DNA from: Paucimonas lemoignei
GTDB lineage: Bacteria; Pseudomonadota; Gammaproteobacteria; Pseudomonadales; Pseudomonadaceae
Reading direction: 5' to 3'
NCBI GenBank assembly: GCA_900475325.1
Contig: LS483371.1
Coordinates: forward strand, 1,054,001 to 1,118,000
DNA length: 64,000 bases
The notes beneath the pieces are model-generated. The model did no database searches. It was not told where the DNA came from and saw only the letters and a program-made list of their open reading frames with translations. The translations under genes were made by a program, and so were the position numbers. Numbering within the stretch: position 1 is the first letter of the stretch; each line of letters opens with the position of its first letter. Below, one piece after another: positions 9,890 to 20,036 of the stretch.

Positions 9890-11428
9890 ATGAACCTACT
9901 CAAATCATTGGCCGCCGTCAGCTCTATTACCCTGCTTTCAAGGGTGTTGGGCTTTATTCGGGACACCATCATCGCGCGTACATTTGGTGCCGGGATGGCA
10001 ACGGATGCGTTCTTTATTGCGTTCAAATTGCCTAATCTGCTGCGAAGGATCTTCGCCGAGGGTGCTTTCTCCCAGGCCTTTGTGCCGATCCTGGCCGAAT
10101 ATAAAAGCCAGCAAGGCGAAGAGGCCACTCGCACCTTCGTGGCCTATGTCACAGGCCTGCTGACGCTGGTGTTGGCGATTGTCACGCTGCTTGGGGTCGT
10201 CGCGGCGCCCTGGGTGATCTGGGCCACTGCGCCAGGGTTTGCCGATACCCCGGAGAAGTTCGCCCTGACCTCGGACCTGCTGCGGGTGACCTTTCCTTAT
10301 ATATTGCTGATCTCCCTGTCCTCCCTGGCGGGCGCGATTCTCAACACATGGAACCGGTTTTCCGTTCCGGCTTTCGTGCCGACGCTGCTCAACGTCAGCA
10401 TGATTTTCTTTGCGCTGTTCCTGACGCCTTACTTCGATCCCCCGGTCATGGCCTTGGGCTGGGCCGTTTTAGTGGGCGGGCTTCTGCAACTGCTCTATCA
10501 GCTGCCGCACCTGAAAAAGATCGGCATGTTGGTGCTGCCGCGTTTGAATCTGCGTGACAGCGGCGTCTGGCGGGTCATGAAGCAGATGCTGCCTGCTATC
10601 CTTGGCGTCTCCGTGAGTCAGATTTCTCTGATTATCAACACGATTTTTGCCTCGTTCCTTGTAGCCGGTTCAGTGTCCTGGATGTACTACGCCGACCGTT
10701 TGATGGAATTACCGTCAGGCGTGCTAGGCGTTGCGCTGGGCACGATCCTGTTGCCGATCCTGTCGAAAACCTACGCCAACAAGGACCGTCACGAGTATTC
10801 GCGAATCCTCGATTGGGGGCTGCGGCTGTGTTTTGTGCTGGTCCTGCCATGCACCCTGGCGCTGGGAATCCTCGCCGAGCCGTTGACCGTCTCCCTGTTT
10901 CAGTACGGCAAGTTCGATGCCGTGGATGCGGCCATGACCCAGCGTGCCTTGATCGCGTATTCCGTAGGTTTGCTGGGCATCATCGTGATCAAGGTCCTGG
11001 CGCCCGGCTTTTATGCGCAACAAAATATTCGCACCCCGGTGAAAATCGCCATCTTCACCCTCATAGTGACTCAGCTGCTGAACCTGGTTTTCATTGGGCC
11101 GCTGCAACATGCCGGGTTGGCGCTGGCGATCAGTGTCGGAGCGTGCATCAACGCTCTGCTGCTGTTTTGGCAGTTGCGCAAGCAGGATTTGTTTCAGCCG
11201 CAGCCAGGCTGGTTGAAGTTTTTCTTCAAGCTGGTGCTGGCGGTGGGCGTGATGTCCGGCGTGTTGCTGGGGCTGATGCACGTTATGCCGGAGTGGAGCG
11301 AGGGTCACATGCTGGAACGCTTCATTCGCCTGGGTGGGCTGGTCGCGGCGGGGCTCGTGGCCTATTTTGCGTCGCTGCTGCTGCTGGGGTTTCGCCTGAA
11401 AGATTTCGCCCGTAGCGCGGTGATGTAG
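9890..11428 (+). CDS. murJ: Lipid II flippase MurJ
   Basis: It moves lipid II across the inner membrane for peptidoglycan synthesis. The 512-residue MATE/MOP-like membrane protein has about 14 helices and begins [22 protein letters not shown]. Conserved basic residues are visible in VLGFIRDT and [18 protein letters not shown]. The usual Pseudomonas start is this ATG. An in-frame ATG at 9842 has a better-placed GGAG and would add 16 residues, so the start is not certain. It heads the run murJ-ribF-ileS-lspA-fkpB-ispH. Confidence 0.95.
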   Translation: MNLLKSLAAVSSITLLSRVLGFIRDTIIARTFGAGMATDAFFIAFKLPNLLRRIFAEGAFSQAFVPILAEYKSQQGEEATRTFVAYVTGLLTLVLAIVTLLGVVAAPWVIWATAPGFADTPEKFALTSDLLRVTFPYILLISLSSLAGAILNTWNRFSVPAFVPTLLNVSMIFFALFLTPYFDPPVMALGWAVLVGGLLQLLYQLPHLKKIGMLVLPRLNLRDSGVWRVMKQMLPAILGVSVSQISLIINTIFASFLVAGSVSWMYYADRLMELPSGVLGVALGTILLPILSKTYANKDRHEYSRILDWGLRLCFVLVLPCTLALGILAEPLTVSLFQYGKFDAVDAAMTQRALIAYSVGLLGIIVIKVLAPGFYAQQNIRTPVKIAIFTLIVTQLLNLVFIGPLQHAGLALAISVGACINALLLFWQLRKQDLFQPQPGWLKFFFKLVLAVGVMSGVLLGLMHVMPEWSEGHMLERFIRLGGLVAAGLVAYFASLLLLGFRLKDFARSAVM

Positions 11429-11527
11429 GCAGCGGCGGTAAAGGGTGGTCGTCGGTTTTTTGCGTTACAGGCCGACGACTGTTGTTTTGCCTCGGTCAGT
11501 TGCCTGTCGTCCGGGGCTGTGTGTGGT

Positions 11528-11533
11528 TATAAT
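11528..11533 (+). promoter_or_regulatory. Candidate -10 box of ribF operon
   Basis: A consensus TATAAT lies 28 bases before the ribF ATG. The -35 at 17-nt spacing (TGTCGT) is poor, so the promoter is only suggestive. Confidence 0.4.
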
Positions 11534-11561
11534 CGGCCACTTTATGAGCAAGAAGTGCGTT

Positions 11562-12488
11562 ATGCAGCTGGTTCGAGGCCTCCATAATCTGCGCCCCCAG
11601 CATCGGGGCTGCGTTGCCACTATTGGCAACTTTGACGGTGTTCACCGGGGCCACCAGGCTATTCTGGCGCGCTTGCGTGATCGTGCTGTCGAGTTGGGCG
11701 TGCCCAGTTGCGTGGTCATTTTCGAACCGCAACCGCGTGAGTTCTTTACTCCAGCCACGGCGCCGGCACGTTTGGCGCGCCTGCGCGACAAGCTTGAACT
11801 GCTGGCTGCCGAGGGTGTGGATCGAGTCCTGTGCCTGGCCTTCAACCAGCGTCTGAGCAAGCTCAGTGCGGCGGAGTTCGTCGATACCGTGCTGATCCAG
11901 GGCCTGGGGATACAACATCTTGAGGTGGGCGATGATTTCCGTTTCGGTTGCGACCGGATCGGCGATTTCGACTTCCTGCAACAAGCGGGCATTGCCCGTG
12001 GCTTCACGGTCGAGGCGGCGCAGACTGTCGAGATCGATGGCGTTCGCGTCAGCAGTACCAAGGTGCGCAATGCGCTGGCAGTGGCGGATTTCGCCCTTGC
12101 CGAGCGTATGCTCGGTCGCCCGTTCCGGATTACCGGACGCATCCTCCATGGCCAGAAGCTGGCTCGTCAGTTGGGTACGCCCACTGCCAACGTGCAGCTC
12201 AAGCGTCGTCGCGTTCCGTTGACCGGGGTTTACCTGGTCAGCGCGAGCATTGATGGCAACGTCTGGCCGGGGGTCGCCAACATCGGCGTGCGCCCGACCG
12301 TGGCAGGTGATGGCAGTGCCCACCTTGAAGTGCATCTTCTGGATTTTGCCGGTGATTTATACGACCGGCGTTTGACGGTGGCTTTCCACCACAAGCTGCG
12401 TGATGAGCAGCGTTTCGCCTCACTGGAGGCGCTCAAGACGGCGATCAATGCGGACGTCGCCGCCGCCCGTGCCCATTGGCATGGCTAA
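11562..12488 (+). CDS. ribF: Bifunctional riboflavin kinase / FAD synthetase
   Basis: It converts riboflavin to FMN and FMN to FAD. The 308-residue protein has an N-terminal nucleotidyl-transferase domain (ATIGNFDGVHRGHQAIL near residues 19-35) and a C-terminal flavokinase domain (RLLGTPTAN-like TPTANVQLKRRRVPLTGVY). The start at 11562 gives MQLVRGLHNLRPQHRGCVAT, the standard RibF N-terminus; an ATG 18 bases earlier is in frame and possible. It is 20 bp before ileS, the classical ribF-ileS-lspA arrangement. Confidence 0.96.
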   Translation: MQLVRGLHNLRPQHRGCVATIGNFDGVHRGHQAILARLRDRAVELGVPSCVVIFEPQPREFFTPATAPARLARLRDKLELLAAEGVDRVLCLAFNQRLSKLSAAEFVDTVLIQGLGIQHLEVGDDFRFGCDRIGDFDFLQQAGIARGFTVEAAQTVEIDGVRVSSTKVRNALAVADFALAERMLGRPFRITGRILHGQKLARQLGTPTANVQLKRRRVPLTGVYLVSASIDGNVWPGVANIGVRPTVAGDGSAHLEVHLLDFAGDLYDRRLTVAFHHKLRDEQRFASLEALKTAINADVAAARAHWHG

Positions 12489-12508
12489 CCGCTAATTAAG
12501 AGTTCGAA

Positions 12509-15340
12509 ATGACCGACTATAAAGCCACGCTAAATCTTCCGGACACCGCCTTCCCAATGAAGGCCGGCCTGCCCCAGCGCGAGCCGCAAACTCTGCAGCG
12601 CTGGGACAGCATTGGCCTGTACCAGAAGCTGCGCGAAATTGGCAAGGATCGTCCAAAGTTCGTGCTGCACGACGGCCCTCCTTACGCCAACGGCAATATT
12701 CACATCGGTCACGCCGTTAACAAGATTCTCAAGGACATGATCACCCGCTCGAAAACCCTTTCGGGCTTCGACGCGCCTTATGTTCCAGGCTGGGACTGCC
12801 ATGGCCTGCCGATCGAGCACAAGGTTGAAGTGACTCACGGCAAGAACCTGCCAGCCGACAAGACCCGCGAGCTGTGCCGCGCCTATGCTGCCGAGCAGAT
12901 CGAAGGCCAGAAAGCCGAGTTCATCCGTCTGGGTGTACTGGGTGACTGGAGCAATCCATACCGCACCATGGACTTTGCCAACGAAGCGGGCGAAATCCGC
13001 GCGCTGGCGGAAATGGTCAAGGGCGGTTTCGTGTTCAAGGGCCTCAAGCCTGTGAACTGGTGTTTCGATTGCGGCTCGGCGCTGGCTGAAGCTGAAGTCG
13101 AATACCAGGACAAGAAATCCTCCACCATCGACGTGGCGTTCCCGATTGCTGATGAAGCCAGGCTGGCGGCCGCATTCGGTCTGCCTTCGCTGAGCAAGCC
13201 TGCATCCATCGTGATCTGGACCACCACCCCGTGGACCATCCCGGCCAACCAGGCGCTGAACGTCCACCCGGAGTTCGAATACGCACTGGTTGATGTGGGC
13301 GACAAGCTGCTGGTGCTGGCTTCCGAGCTGGTCGAGTCATGCCTGGCGCGTTACAAGCTGGAAGGGACCGTCCTGGCGACCACCACCGGTGCCGCGCTGG
13401 AACTGATCAACTTCCGTCACCCGTTCTACGATCGCCTGTCGCCGGTTTACCTGGCCGACTACGTTGAGCTGGGCGCAGGTACGGGCGTGGTCCACTGCTC
13501 GCCAGCCTACGGCGTTGACGACTTCGTGATCAGCAAAAGCTACGGCCTGACCAACGACGACATCATCAGCCCGGTGCAGAGCAACGGCGTTTATGTCGAG
13601 TCGCTGGAGTTCTTCGGTGGCCAGTTCATCTTCAAGGCCAACCAGAACATCATCGACAAGCTGGCCGAAGTCGGCAGCCTGATGGACACAGAAACCATCA
13701 CCCACAGCTACATGCACTGCTGGCGCCACAAGTCGCCACTGATCTACCGCGCCACCGCGCAGTGGTTCGTGGGCATGGACAAGCAGCCTGAGACCGGCGA
13801 CACCCTGCGCGAGCGGGCCGTGAAAGCCATCGAAGACACCCAGTTCGTCCCGGCATGGGGTCAGGCTCGCCTGCACTCGATGATCGCCAATCGCCCGGAC
13901 TGGTGCATCTCCCGTCAGCGCAACTGGGGCGTGCCGATCCCGTTCTTCCTGCATAAGGAAAGCGGCGAACTGCATCCACGTACCGTCGAGCTGATGGAAG
14001 AAGTGGCACTGCGCGTCGAGAAAGAAGGCATCGAGGCCTGGTTCAAGCTGGACGCCGCCGAGTTGCTGGGTGACGAAGCGCCGAAATACGACAAGATCTC
14101 CGACACCCTGGACGTCTGGTTCGATTCGGGCACCACGCACTGGCACGTACTGCGCGGCTCGCATCCTATGGGCCACGAAAGCGGCCCGCGCGCCGATCTG
14201 TACCTGGAAGGCTCCGACCAACACCGTGGCTGGTTCCATTCGTCACTGTTGACCGGCTGCATGCTGGATGACCACGCGCCGTACCGCGAACTGTTGACCC
14301 ACGGCTTCGTCGTCGACGAGAACGGTCGCAAGATGTCCAAGTCGCTGAACAACGTCGTGGCCCCACAGAAGGTCAACGACTCCCTGGGCGCGGACATCAT
14401 GCGTCTGTGGGTTTCGGCCACTGACTACTCCGGCGAAATGGCGGTCTCCGACCAGATCCTGCAGCGCAGCGCCGATGCCTACCGGCGGATCCGCAACACT
14501 GCACGCTTCCTGCTCTCGAACCTCAGCGGCTTCAACCCGGCCACTGACATCTTGCCGCCGGAAGAAATGCTGGCGCTGGATCGCTGGGCCGTTGATCGCG
14601 CGCTGCTGCTGCAGCGCGAGCTGGAAGAACACTACGGCGAATACCGGTTCTGGAACGTCTACTCCAAGATCCACAACTTCTGCGTGCAGGAGCTGGGTGG
14701 TTTCTACCTGGACATCATCAAGGACCGCCAGTACACCACCGCTGCCGACAGCACTGCGCGTCGCTCGTGCCAGACCGCGTTGTTCCACATCTCCGAAGCG
14801 CTGGTGCGCTGGATCGCGCCGATCCTGGCGTTCACCGCCGACGAGCTGTGGCAGTACCTGCCGGGCGAGCGCAACGAATCGGTGATGCTCAACACCTGGT
14901 ACCAGGGCCTGAGCGAGATGCCTGCCGACTTCGAACTGGACCGCGCCTACTGGGAGCGGATCATGGCGGTGAAGGTCGCGGTCAACAAGGAAATGGAAAA
15001 CCTTCGCGCAGCCAAGGCGATTGGCGGCAACCTGCAGGCCGAAGTGACCTTGTATGCCGAGGACTCGCTGGTCGCGGACCTGTCCAAACTGAGCAACGAA
15101 CTGCGCTTCGTATTGATCACCTCCACGGCCAGCGTCGCGCCTCTGCTGGATGCGCCTGCTGATGCGGTGGTGACTGAAGTCGCTGGCCTGAAGCTGAAAG
15201 TGGTCAAGTCCGGCCACGCCAAGTGCGCGCGTTGCTGGCACCACCGTGAGGACGTCGGCGTGAATCCGGAGCACCCGGAAATCTGTGGTCGCTGCGTCGA
15301 TAACATCAGCGGTGCAGGCGAGGTTCGTCACTATGCCTAA
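12509..15340 (+). CDS. ileS: Isoleucyl-tRNA synthetase
   Basis: The 943-residue class I synthetase charges tRNA-Ile. The HIGH motif is in [12 protein letters not shown] at about residue 67 and KMSKS in [10 protein letters not shown] at about 608. The CP1 editing domain ([26 protein letters not shown]) and the C-terminal zinc module (CARCWHHR...CGRC) are present. This is the IleS1 type typical of gammaproteobacteria, sensitive in principle to mupirocin. It overlaps lspA by 8 bp, implying translational coupling. Confidence 0.98.
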   Translation: MTDYKATLNLPDTAFPMKAGLPQREPQTLQRWDSIGLYQKLREIGKDRPKFVLHDGPPYANGNIHIGHAVNKILKDMITRSKTLSGFDAPYVPGWDCHGLPIEHKVEVTHGKNLPADKTRELCRAYAAEQIEGQKAEFIRLGVLGDWSNPYRTMDFANEAGEIRALAEMVKGGFVFKGLKPVNWCFDCGSALAEAEVEYQDKKSSTIDVAFPIADEARLAAAFGLPSLSKPASIVIWTTTPWTIPANQALNVHPEFEYALVDVGDKLLVLASELVESCLARYKLEGTVLATTTGAALELINFRHPFYDRLSPVYLADYVELGAGTGVVHCSPAYGVDDFVISKSYGLTNDDIISPVQSNGVYVESLEFFGGQFIFKANQNIIDKLAEVGSLMDTETITHSYMHCWRHKSPLIYRATAQWFVGMDKQPETGDTLRERAVKAIEDTQFVPAWGQARLHSMIANRPDWCISRQRNWGVPIPFFLHKESGELHPRTVELMEEVALRVEKEGIEAWFKLDAAELLGDEAPKYDKISDTLDVWFDSGTTHWHVLRGSHPMGHESGPRADLYLEGSDQHRGWFHSSLLTGCMLDDHAPYRELLTHGFVVDENGRKMSKSLNNVVAPQKVNDSLGADIMRLWVSATDYSGEMAVSDQILQRSADAYRRIRNTARFLLSNLSGFNPATDILPPEEMLALDRWAVDRALLLQRELEEHYGEYRFWNVYSKIHNFCVQELGGFYLDIIKDRQYTTAADSTARRSCQTALFHISEALVRWIAPILAFTADELWQYLPGERNESVMLNTWYQGLSEMPADFELDRAYWERIMAVKVAVNKEMENLRAAKAIGGNLQAEVTLYAEDSLVADLSKLSNELRFVLITSTASVAPLLDAPADAVVTEVAGLKLKVVKSGHAKCARCWHHREDVGVNPEHPEICGRCVDNISGAGEVRHYA

Positions 15341-15836
15341 GTCAGGCGTTGGTCGTTTGTCCTGGCTGTGGTTGAGCCTGCTGGTCCTGGTCATTGACCA
15401 GGCCAGCAAATACTACTTCGAGAATCGTCTGGAATTGTACGAACAGATCGTCATCATTCCGGACTACTTCAGCTGGATGCTGGCTTACAACACCGGTGCG
15501 GCGTTCAGCTTCCTGGCTGACAGTTCCGGCTGGCAGCGATGGCTGTTCGCCCTGATCGCTGTCGTGGTCAGCGTGGTGCTGGTGGTCTGGCTCAAACGTC
15601 TGGGCCGGGATGAAACCTGGTTGGCCATTGCCTTGGCATTGGTGTTGGGCGGGGCATTGGGTAACTTGTACGACCGCGTGGCCATCGGGCATGTGATCGA
15701 CTTTATCTTCGTCCACTGGAAGGAACACGGCTTCCCGGCGTTCAACGTCGCGGACAGCGCAATCACCGTTGGCGCAATCATGCTGGCGTTGGATATGTTC
15801 AAGAGCAAGAAAACCGGAGAATCCGTTAATGACTGA
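15333..15836 (+). CDS. lspA: Lipoprotein signal peptidase II
   Basis: It cleaves prolipoprotein signal peptides in the inner membrane after lipidation. The 167-residue protein has four membrane helices. The catalytic aspartates are D123 (GHVIDFI) and D141 (FNVADSAI), spaced as in the P. aeruginosa enzyme; NTGAAFS and [10 protein letters not shown] are also conserved. The start is the ATG inside the end of ileS, and its own end overlaps fkpB by 8 bp. Confidence 0.96.
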   Translation: MPKSGVGRLSWLWLSLLVLVIDQASKYYFENRLELYEQIVIIPDYFSWMLAYNTGAAFSFLADSSGWQRWLFALIAVVVSVVLVVWLKRLGRDETWLAIALALVLGGALGNLYDRVAIGHVIDFIFVHWKEHGFPAFNVADSAITVGAIMLALDMFKSKKTGESVND

Positions 15837-16287
15837 ACAGTTATTGACCGAGCAACGCATCGGTCAGAACACGGAAGTCACCCTGCATTTTGCTTTGCGC
15901 CTGGAGAACGGCGACACGGTCGACAGCACATTTGAAAAGGCCCCGGCCACATTCAAGGTGGGTGACGGCAATCTGTTGCCAGGTTTCGAGGCCGCAATAT
16001 TTGGCTTCAAGGCGGGTGATCGACGTACTGTGCAGGTTCTGCCGGAAAACGCCTTTGGCCAGCCCAACCCGCAAAACGTGCAGATCATCCCCCGTTCGCA
16101 GTTCCAGGACATGGAGCTGTCGGAAGGTTTGCTGGTGATCTTCAACGATGCGGCCAATACTGAGCTGCCGGGCGTGGTCAAAGCCTTCGATGACGCGCAA
16201 GTGACCATCGACTTCAACCACCCGCTGGCAGGCAAGACCCTTAACTTCGAAGTGGAAATCTTCGAGGTCAAGGCGCTCCAGGCGTAA
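15829..16287 (+). CDS. fkpB: FKBP-type peptidyl-prolyl isomerase, SlpA class
   Basis: The 152-residue cytoplasmic protein has an FKBP domain with the insert-in-flap of the SlyD/SlpA class (GDGNLLPGFEAAIFGFKAGD, then the flap insertion around residues 75-130). The histidine-rich tail of SlyD is absent, which points to FkpB/SlpA. The start overlaps lspA by 8 bp behind a GGAG. The lspA-fkpB-ispH order is conserved in E. coli and Pseudomonas. Confidence 0.9.
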   Translation: MTEQLLTEQRIGQNTEVTLHFALRLENGDTVDSTFEKAPATFKVGDGNLLPGFEAAIFGFKAGDRRTVQVLPENAFGQPNPQNVQIIPRSQFQDMELSEGLLVIFNDAANTELPGVVKAFDDAQVTIDFNHPLAGKTLNFEVEIFEVKALQA

Positions 16288-16297
16288 GTCTGAACCT

Positions 16298-16474
16298 GAG
16301 CCCAGCGTCCAGAGTGGGTAAAAACGTCACGAGCGCAGGCAAGACAAGGCAAAAACAGGCGAAAAACGGCCGGGGTCGCGCCCGACTCTAGGTGTTCTAA
16401 ATGAGCATTTTTCGCCTGTTTTTAACGCAGTATTGCCAAGCGCAGTAGTTTTTACCCAGTCTGGGTTCGGGCTG
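16298..16474. repeat. Long imperfect palindrome, MITE-like, between fkpB and ispH
   Basis: The outer ends CCCAG...GTGGGTAAAAAC (16301-16325) and GTTTTTACCCAG...GGG (about 16447-16468) are inverted, and the inner AAAAACAGGCGAAAAA (16351-16366) is perfectly complementary to 16408-16423. Intervening parts pair imperfectly (GCAGGCAAGACAAGGC with GTATTGCCAAGCGC). I recall similar elements as dispersed repeats in Pseudomonas. There is no open reading frame and I see no clear target-site duplication. Confidence 0.8.
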
Positions 16475-16499
16475 TTTCGCACGTGGATAAGAGGCACCT

Positions 16500-17447
16500 A
16501 TGCAAATCAAACTCGCCAACCCCCGCGGCTTCTGCGCTGGAGTGGATCGTGCGATCGAAATCGTCAATCGCGCCCTGGAAGTGTTTGGCCCGCCGATCTA
16601 TGTGCGCCATGAGGTGGTTCACAACAAATTTGTCGTCGAAGACCTGCGCGCTCGCGGTGCGATCTTCGTCGAAGAGCTGGACCAGGTGCCGGATGACGTC
16701 ATCGTGATTTTCAGCGCTCATGGCGTTTCACAAGCCGTGCGCACCGAGGCCTCAGGCCGTGGTTTGAAAGTGTTCGACGCGACGTGCCCGCTGGTGACCA
16801 AGGTGCATATCGAAGTGGCCCGCTATAGCCGCGACGGGCGCGAATGCATCCTGATTGGCCACGAAGGTCATCCGGAAGTCGAAGGCACCATGGGCCAGTA
16901 CGACGCCAGCAATGGCGGTGCGATCTATCTGGTCGAGGATGAGGAAGACGTCGCGAATCTGCAGGTGCGCAACCCGCAAGCTCTGGCGTTCGTGACTCAG
17001 ACGACCTTGTCCATGGACGACACCAGCCGCGTGATTGACGCCCTGCGCACGCGCTTCCCGGCCATCGGTGGCCCGCGCAAGGACGACATCTGCTACGCCA
17101 CGCAAAACCGCCAGGATGCAGTCAAGCAACTGGCTGACGAGTGCGATGTGGTTCTGGTGGTCGGAAGCCCGAACAGCTCCAACTCCAACCGCTTGCGCGA
17201 ACTGGCTGAGCGCATGGCGACTCCGGCTTACCTGATCGATGGCGCCGAAGACATGCAGCGCAGTTGGTTCGACGGTGTCGAGCGCATCGGCATCACTGCA
17301 GGTGCCTCGGCTCCGGAAGTCCTGGTGCGTGGCGTGATCCAGCAACTGCACGCCTGGGGCGCAACCGGCGCAGATGAATTGGCAGGCCGCGAAGAGAACG
17401 TTACCTTCTCCATGCCCAAGGAATTGCGGGTCAAGTCGTTGTTGTGA
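16500..17447 (+). CDS. ispH: 4-hydroxy-3-methylbut-2-enyl diphosphate reductase
   Basis: This is the last enzyme of the MEP isoprenoid pathway, a [4Fe-4S] protein making IPP and DMAPP. The three cluster cysteines are C12 ([10 protein letters not shown]), C96 ([10 protein letters not shown]) and C198 ([11 protein letters not shown]). The active-site histidines ([14 protein letters not shown]) are also present. The 315-residue length is standard. It is separated from fkpB by the long palindrome at 16298-16474, so it may have its own promoter despite the conserved order. Confidence 0.97.
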   Translation: MQIKLANPRGFCAGVDRAIEIVNRALEVFGPPIYVRHEVVHNKFVVEDLRARGAIFVEELDQVPDDVIVIFSAHGVSQAVRTEASGRGLKVFDATCPLVTKVHIEVARYSRDGRECILIGHEGHPEVEGTMGQYDASNGGAIYLVEDEEDVANLQVRNPQALAFVTQTTLSMDDTSRVIDALRTRFPAIGGPRKDDICYATQNRQDAVKQLADECDVVLVVGSPNSSNSNRLRELAERMATPAYLIDGAEDMQRSWFDGVERIGITAGASAPEVLVRGVIQQLHAWGATGADELAGREENVTFSMPKELRVKSLL

Positions 17448-17474
17448 CTCGTTGATACGGATTCACTGTATTTT

Positions 17475-17568
17475 CCGTGGGAGCGAGCTTGCTCGCGAAA
17501 GCAGTGTTCCTGGCTCAAGAGATGTTCTGTCTGGCCCGGCCTCTTCGCGAGCAAGCTCGCTCCCACGG
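17475..17568. repeat. REP doublet, family B copy 2
   Basis: The arms GTGGGAGCGAGCTTGCTCGC and GCGAGCAAGCTCGCTCCCAC flank about 45 nt. It lies directly downstream of ispH. Confidence 0.9.
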
Positions 17569-17598
17569 GTTTTGTATTCCTGCGGACAAGGCACGGAT

Positions 17599-17669
17599 CT
17601 GTAGGAGCCAACTTGTTGGCGAGGCGGTGTGTCAGGTTTGGCGCCTCGCGAACAAGTTCGCTCCTACAG
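17599..17669. repeat. REP-like palindrome, family D
   Basis: The arms CTGTAGGAGCCAACTTGTTGGC and GAACAAGTTCGCTCCTACAG (about 17599-17625 and 17646-17669) flank a short loop. It lies between the converging ispH and fimT genes, 12 bp past the fimT stop, where it could end both transcripts. The arm differs from family C after GTAGGAGC. Confidence 0.85.
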
Positions 17670-17680
17670 GCCCTGCGCTC

Positions 17681-18178
17681 CTATCCGCAAAGTTTTTCAG
17701 GCGTTATCTGACTCTCGATCCTCACTCTGCCAGTCTTGGCCAATTTCACCTGATGATGGCTCAAAGGTTGGTCAGCGTCGCAGATTGAAAGGGTTGCTGC
17801 GACAAACCCGCTGCCGACCGCAGCCCCTAACCCGTCGAAGGTTATGGATTCTGTGATCTGTCCGTTACCGACCACCGGCACGTTCCCAATCAATGCCTTG
17901 TCCATCAGCACCGGATCGTCCTTGGTGCCTTTGGGATCTACGACAATCTGCCAGCCGTTGCCCCAATTCCCCTCAATCGCCCGGATCATTACCAATTGAT
18001 TGCGCACCACCGCCTCGTTACGTGCCGTTCGTACGCTGTGAGCCAACTGCTGCGCCACATCAAACCGCCTCTGCGCGGCGACGAACTCAGCCATCGCTGG
18101 CACTGCGATACTTGCCACTACCCCGACGACCACCAGCGTGACAAACAGCTCGATCAGTGTGAAACCTGACTGTTTCAT
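17681..18178 (-). CDS. fimT: Type IV pilus minor pseudopilin, GspH/FimT class
   Basis: The 165-residue prepilin has a very short leader (MKQSG) cut before FTLIELFVTLVV, with Glu5 in the mature protein. The hydrophobic N-terminal helix is followed by a GspH-type globular domain (RTARNEAVVRNQLVMIR, FDGLGAAV) with two cysteines near the end (SICDAD, EKLCG). It is divergent from fimU, as in P. aeruginosa, where FimT is dispensable for twitching but implicated in DNA binding in relatives. It should be processed by PilD (47872-48744). Confidence 0.88.
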   Translation of the reverse strand: MKQSGFTLIELFVTLVVVGVVASIAVPAMAEFVAAQRRFDVAQQLAHSVRTARNEAVVRNQLVMIRAIEGNWGNGWQIVVDPKGTKDDPVLMDKALIGNVPVVGNGQITESITFDGLGAAVGSGFVAATLSICDADQPLSHHQVKLAKTGRVRIESQITPEKLCG

Positions 18179-18220
18179 GGGCTTTCCTCCCTGGAAATAT
18201 TTTCAGCAGAACGCCATCCG

Positions 18221-18289
18221 GGCATTCGTCCCAGCCAAACAACCGTATATCCTCCTGTCAGCCTTGGGACGCGACTGCTGCCCTATAGT
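18221..18289 (+). promoter_or_regulatory. Candidate fimU promoter with AlgR-like site
   Basis: A TATAGT -10 box at 18284-18289 lacks a good -35. GCATTCGTC (18222-18230) resembles the AlgR consensus CCGTTCGTC at seven of nine positions. In P. aeruginosa the fimU operon is AlgR-activated; applying that here is an inference. Confidence 0.35.
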
Positions 18290-18311
18290 CGTAACGTTAA
18301 GGAGACACTCA

Positions 18312-18770
18312 ATGACCCGCCGAGCCAAGGGCTTCAGCCTGATCGAATTGTTAGTCACTGTGTCTCTGGTCGGGATCCTGGCGGCCATTGCCGTGCCCAA
18401 TTTCAGCAGCATGATGCAGAAGTCCAGGGCGGATTCCGAAGTGAGCGACCTGCAGCGAGCGCTCAACTTTGCGCGGCTTGAGGCGATAAACCGGGGGGTG
18501 AATATGAAAATACTCCCGACCACCGGAAGTGCCTGGACCACTGAGTTGAGCGTTGTGTTGTCTTCAAGCTCTGAAATCATTCGGGTCGTTGCGCCCCTGA
18601 GCAGCGGCGCGACATTGACCACCACCAATAACGTCGCCGCTCTCGAGTTCAATAACCTCGGTGGCCTGGCTTCACCTGCATCGGCGGTCGCAATGACTTA
18701 CACATTGGGCAGCAATGTACGGACCGTGAATATAGGCTTGAACGGTCGAATCGTCTCGAGTGGAAATTGA
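18312..18770 (+). CDS. fimU: Minor pilin FimU
   Basis: The 152-residue prepilin has the leader MTRRAKG and mature start [24 protein letters not shown]. The globular domain is GspH-like (ARLEAINRGVNMKI). FimU primes pilus assembly with PilVWX and PilE in the inner membrane. The start is supported by AAGGAGA at 18299-18304. It heads the minor-pilin operon; the TGA is 2 bp before the pilV ATG. Unlike most GspH-class pilins I see no cysteine pair in the C-terminal half. Confidence 0.88.
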   Translation: MTRRAKGFSLIELLVTVSLVGILAAIAVPNFSSMMQKSRADSEVSDLQRALNFARLEAINRGVNMKILPTTGSAWTTELSVVLSSSSEIIRVVAPLSSGATLTTTNNVAALEFNNLGGLASPASAVAMTYTLGSNVRTVNIGLNGRIVSSGN

Positions 18771-18772
18771 AC

Positions 18773-19300
18773 ATGAGTAAGGGATGTAAGCCTCGCCAGA
18801 AAGGCATGACGCTGATCGAAGTACTGGTTTCCGTACTGATTCTGGCCATTGGCATATTGGGGGCAGCTGCTATTCAGTTGAATGCCCTGAAATACACCGA
18901 CAGCTCGGCCATGACCAGCCAGGCGAGCTTCATCGCTTACGACATGATGGACAGGATCAGGGCGAACGTGGATGGCAATGCGGCGGGTAACGGCGCGAAT
19001 AATGTACTGGCCCGTTATTCCCTGTCTTCATTGGCCACAGCGCCTTTGGTGGGGAATTTGAACGATGCGCGACTTCAGGATCTGTTTGACTTCAGAACCA
19101 ATATCACCGCATTCGCAGGTGCTGATGGCGCGAGCAGCAAGATTGCTATCAATGGTCGTGAGGTGACCATCACCATTAACTGGAATGACGCCCGTGCGAC
19201 TGGCGCCAGTGATGTTGCACTCTCTGCTTCAGCGGCTAGCGCAACTCAGCGGACATTCGAGCTGAAATCTCAGGTCGGCGTGACCGTGGTGACACCATGA
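18773..19300 (+). CDS. pilV: Minor pilin PilV
   Basis: The 175-residue prepilin has leader MSKGCKPRQKG and mature start MTLIEVLVSVLILAIGILGAAAIQ, the GspI-like PilV signature. TSQASFIAYDMMDRIRANVDG, an internal PilV-family motif, follows the helix. The ATG is 2 bp past the fimU stop and the end overlaps pilW by 4 bp (ATGA), showing tight coupling. The protein forms part of the pilus-priming tip complex. Confidence 0.9.
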   Translation: MSKGCKPRQKGMTLIEVLVSVLILAIGILGAAAIQLNALKYTDSSAMTSQASFIAYDMMDRIRANVDGNAAGNGANNVLARYSLSSLATAPLVGNLNDARLQDLFDFRTNITAFAGADGASSKIAINGREVTITINWNDARATGASDVALSASAASATQRTFELKSQVGVTVVTP

Positions 19301-20007
19301 GAAAGTTATCCAAAGGCTTCGGCCTGATCGAAATCATGGTGGCCTTGGTGCTGGGGCTGGTGATTTCCATGGGAGTGATCCAGATATTCGTCGCCTCGCG
19401 CGGCACCTACACCACTCAAAACACCTCAGCCCGGATGCAGGAAGACGCGCGTTTTGTGTTGAGTAAAATGATGCAGGAAATCCGCATGACTGGCATGTTT
19501 GGCTGTTTGAGTGTGGATAACCTGGTCCCGGCCAATGGCTCGATTGTCAAACCTGCAGCGTTCAATACCCCAGTATCGTGGAACAACGCCAATAGCTCGC
19601 TGACCCTGATCACTGCTGATATCGGCGGCTCAGGTGGCGCGCCAGACTGGACGGTTATTTCCGATTGCCAAAGCACCACGCAGCTGTATGCCGGTAAACA
19701 GCCGGCCGGCACAGGGCAGGTTGCGTTCCCGTTGCGTCAGCTCACTTACGTGCTCACAGGTACCGATCTGAAAGTCGTAGCAGGTACAGATCTGACCAAG
19801 GCGCAGCCCTTGCTCAGCAATGTCGGCGCCTTGGCTATCGACTTTGGTATGGCGGGTACGCCAATGACCTACTTTAGCGGCGTAGTTACCGCGGCCAACG
19901 CCGCGAATATCCGCAGCGTGCGCATACGGCTGACCCTCACCGATCCCAACGGCAGAGTCAGGGATCAGGTTTATAACGTGGTCGCTGCCGTGCGTAACCG
20001 ATTTTGA
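19297..20007 (+). CDS. pilW: Minor pilin PilW
   Basis: The 236-residue prepilin has leader MRKLSKG and mature start FGLIEIMVALVLGLVISMGVIQIF. It is GspJ-like, and the motif ARMQEDARFVLSKMMQEIRMTGMFGC follows the helix as in P. aeruginosa PilW. The ATGA overlap couples it to pilV. PilW bridges PilV/FimU to PilX and PilY1 in the tip complex (family knowledge). Confidence 0.9.
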   Translation: MRKLSKGFGLIEIMVALVLGLVISMGVIQIFVASRGTYTTQNTSARMQEDARFVLSKMMQEIRMTGMFGCLSVDNLVPANGSIVKPAAFNTPVSWNNANSSLTLITADIGGSGGAPDWTVISDCQSTTQLYAGKQPAGTGQVAFPLRQLTYVLTGTDLKVVAGTDLTKAQPLLSNVGALAIDFGMAGTPMTYFSGVVTAANAANIRSVRIRLTLTDPNGRVRDQVYNVVAAVRNRF

Positions 20008-20036
20008 ACGGGGTTGTCTTGAAGAGGCTTAGCGCA

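Noticed and set aside
14243..15409. 388-codon open frame antisense to ileS/lspA
   Set aside because: Shadow frame; ileS is unambiguous and the antisense product has no recognisable motif or ribosome-binding site.
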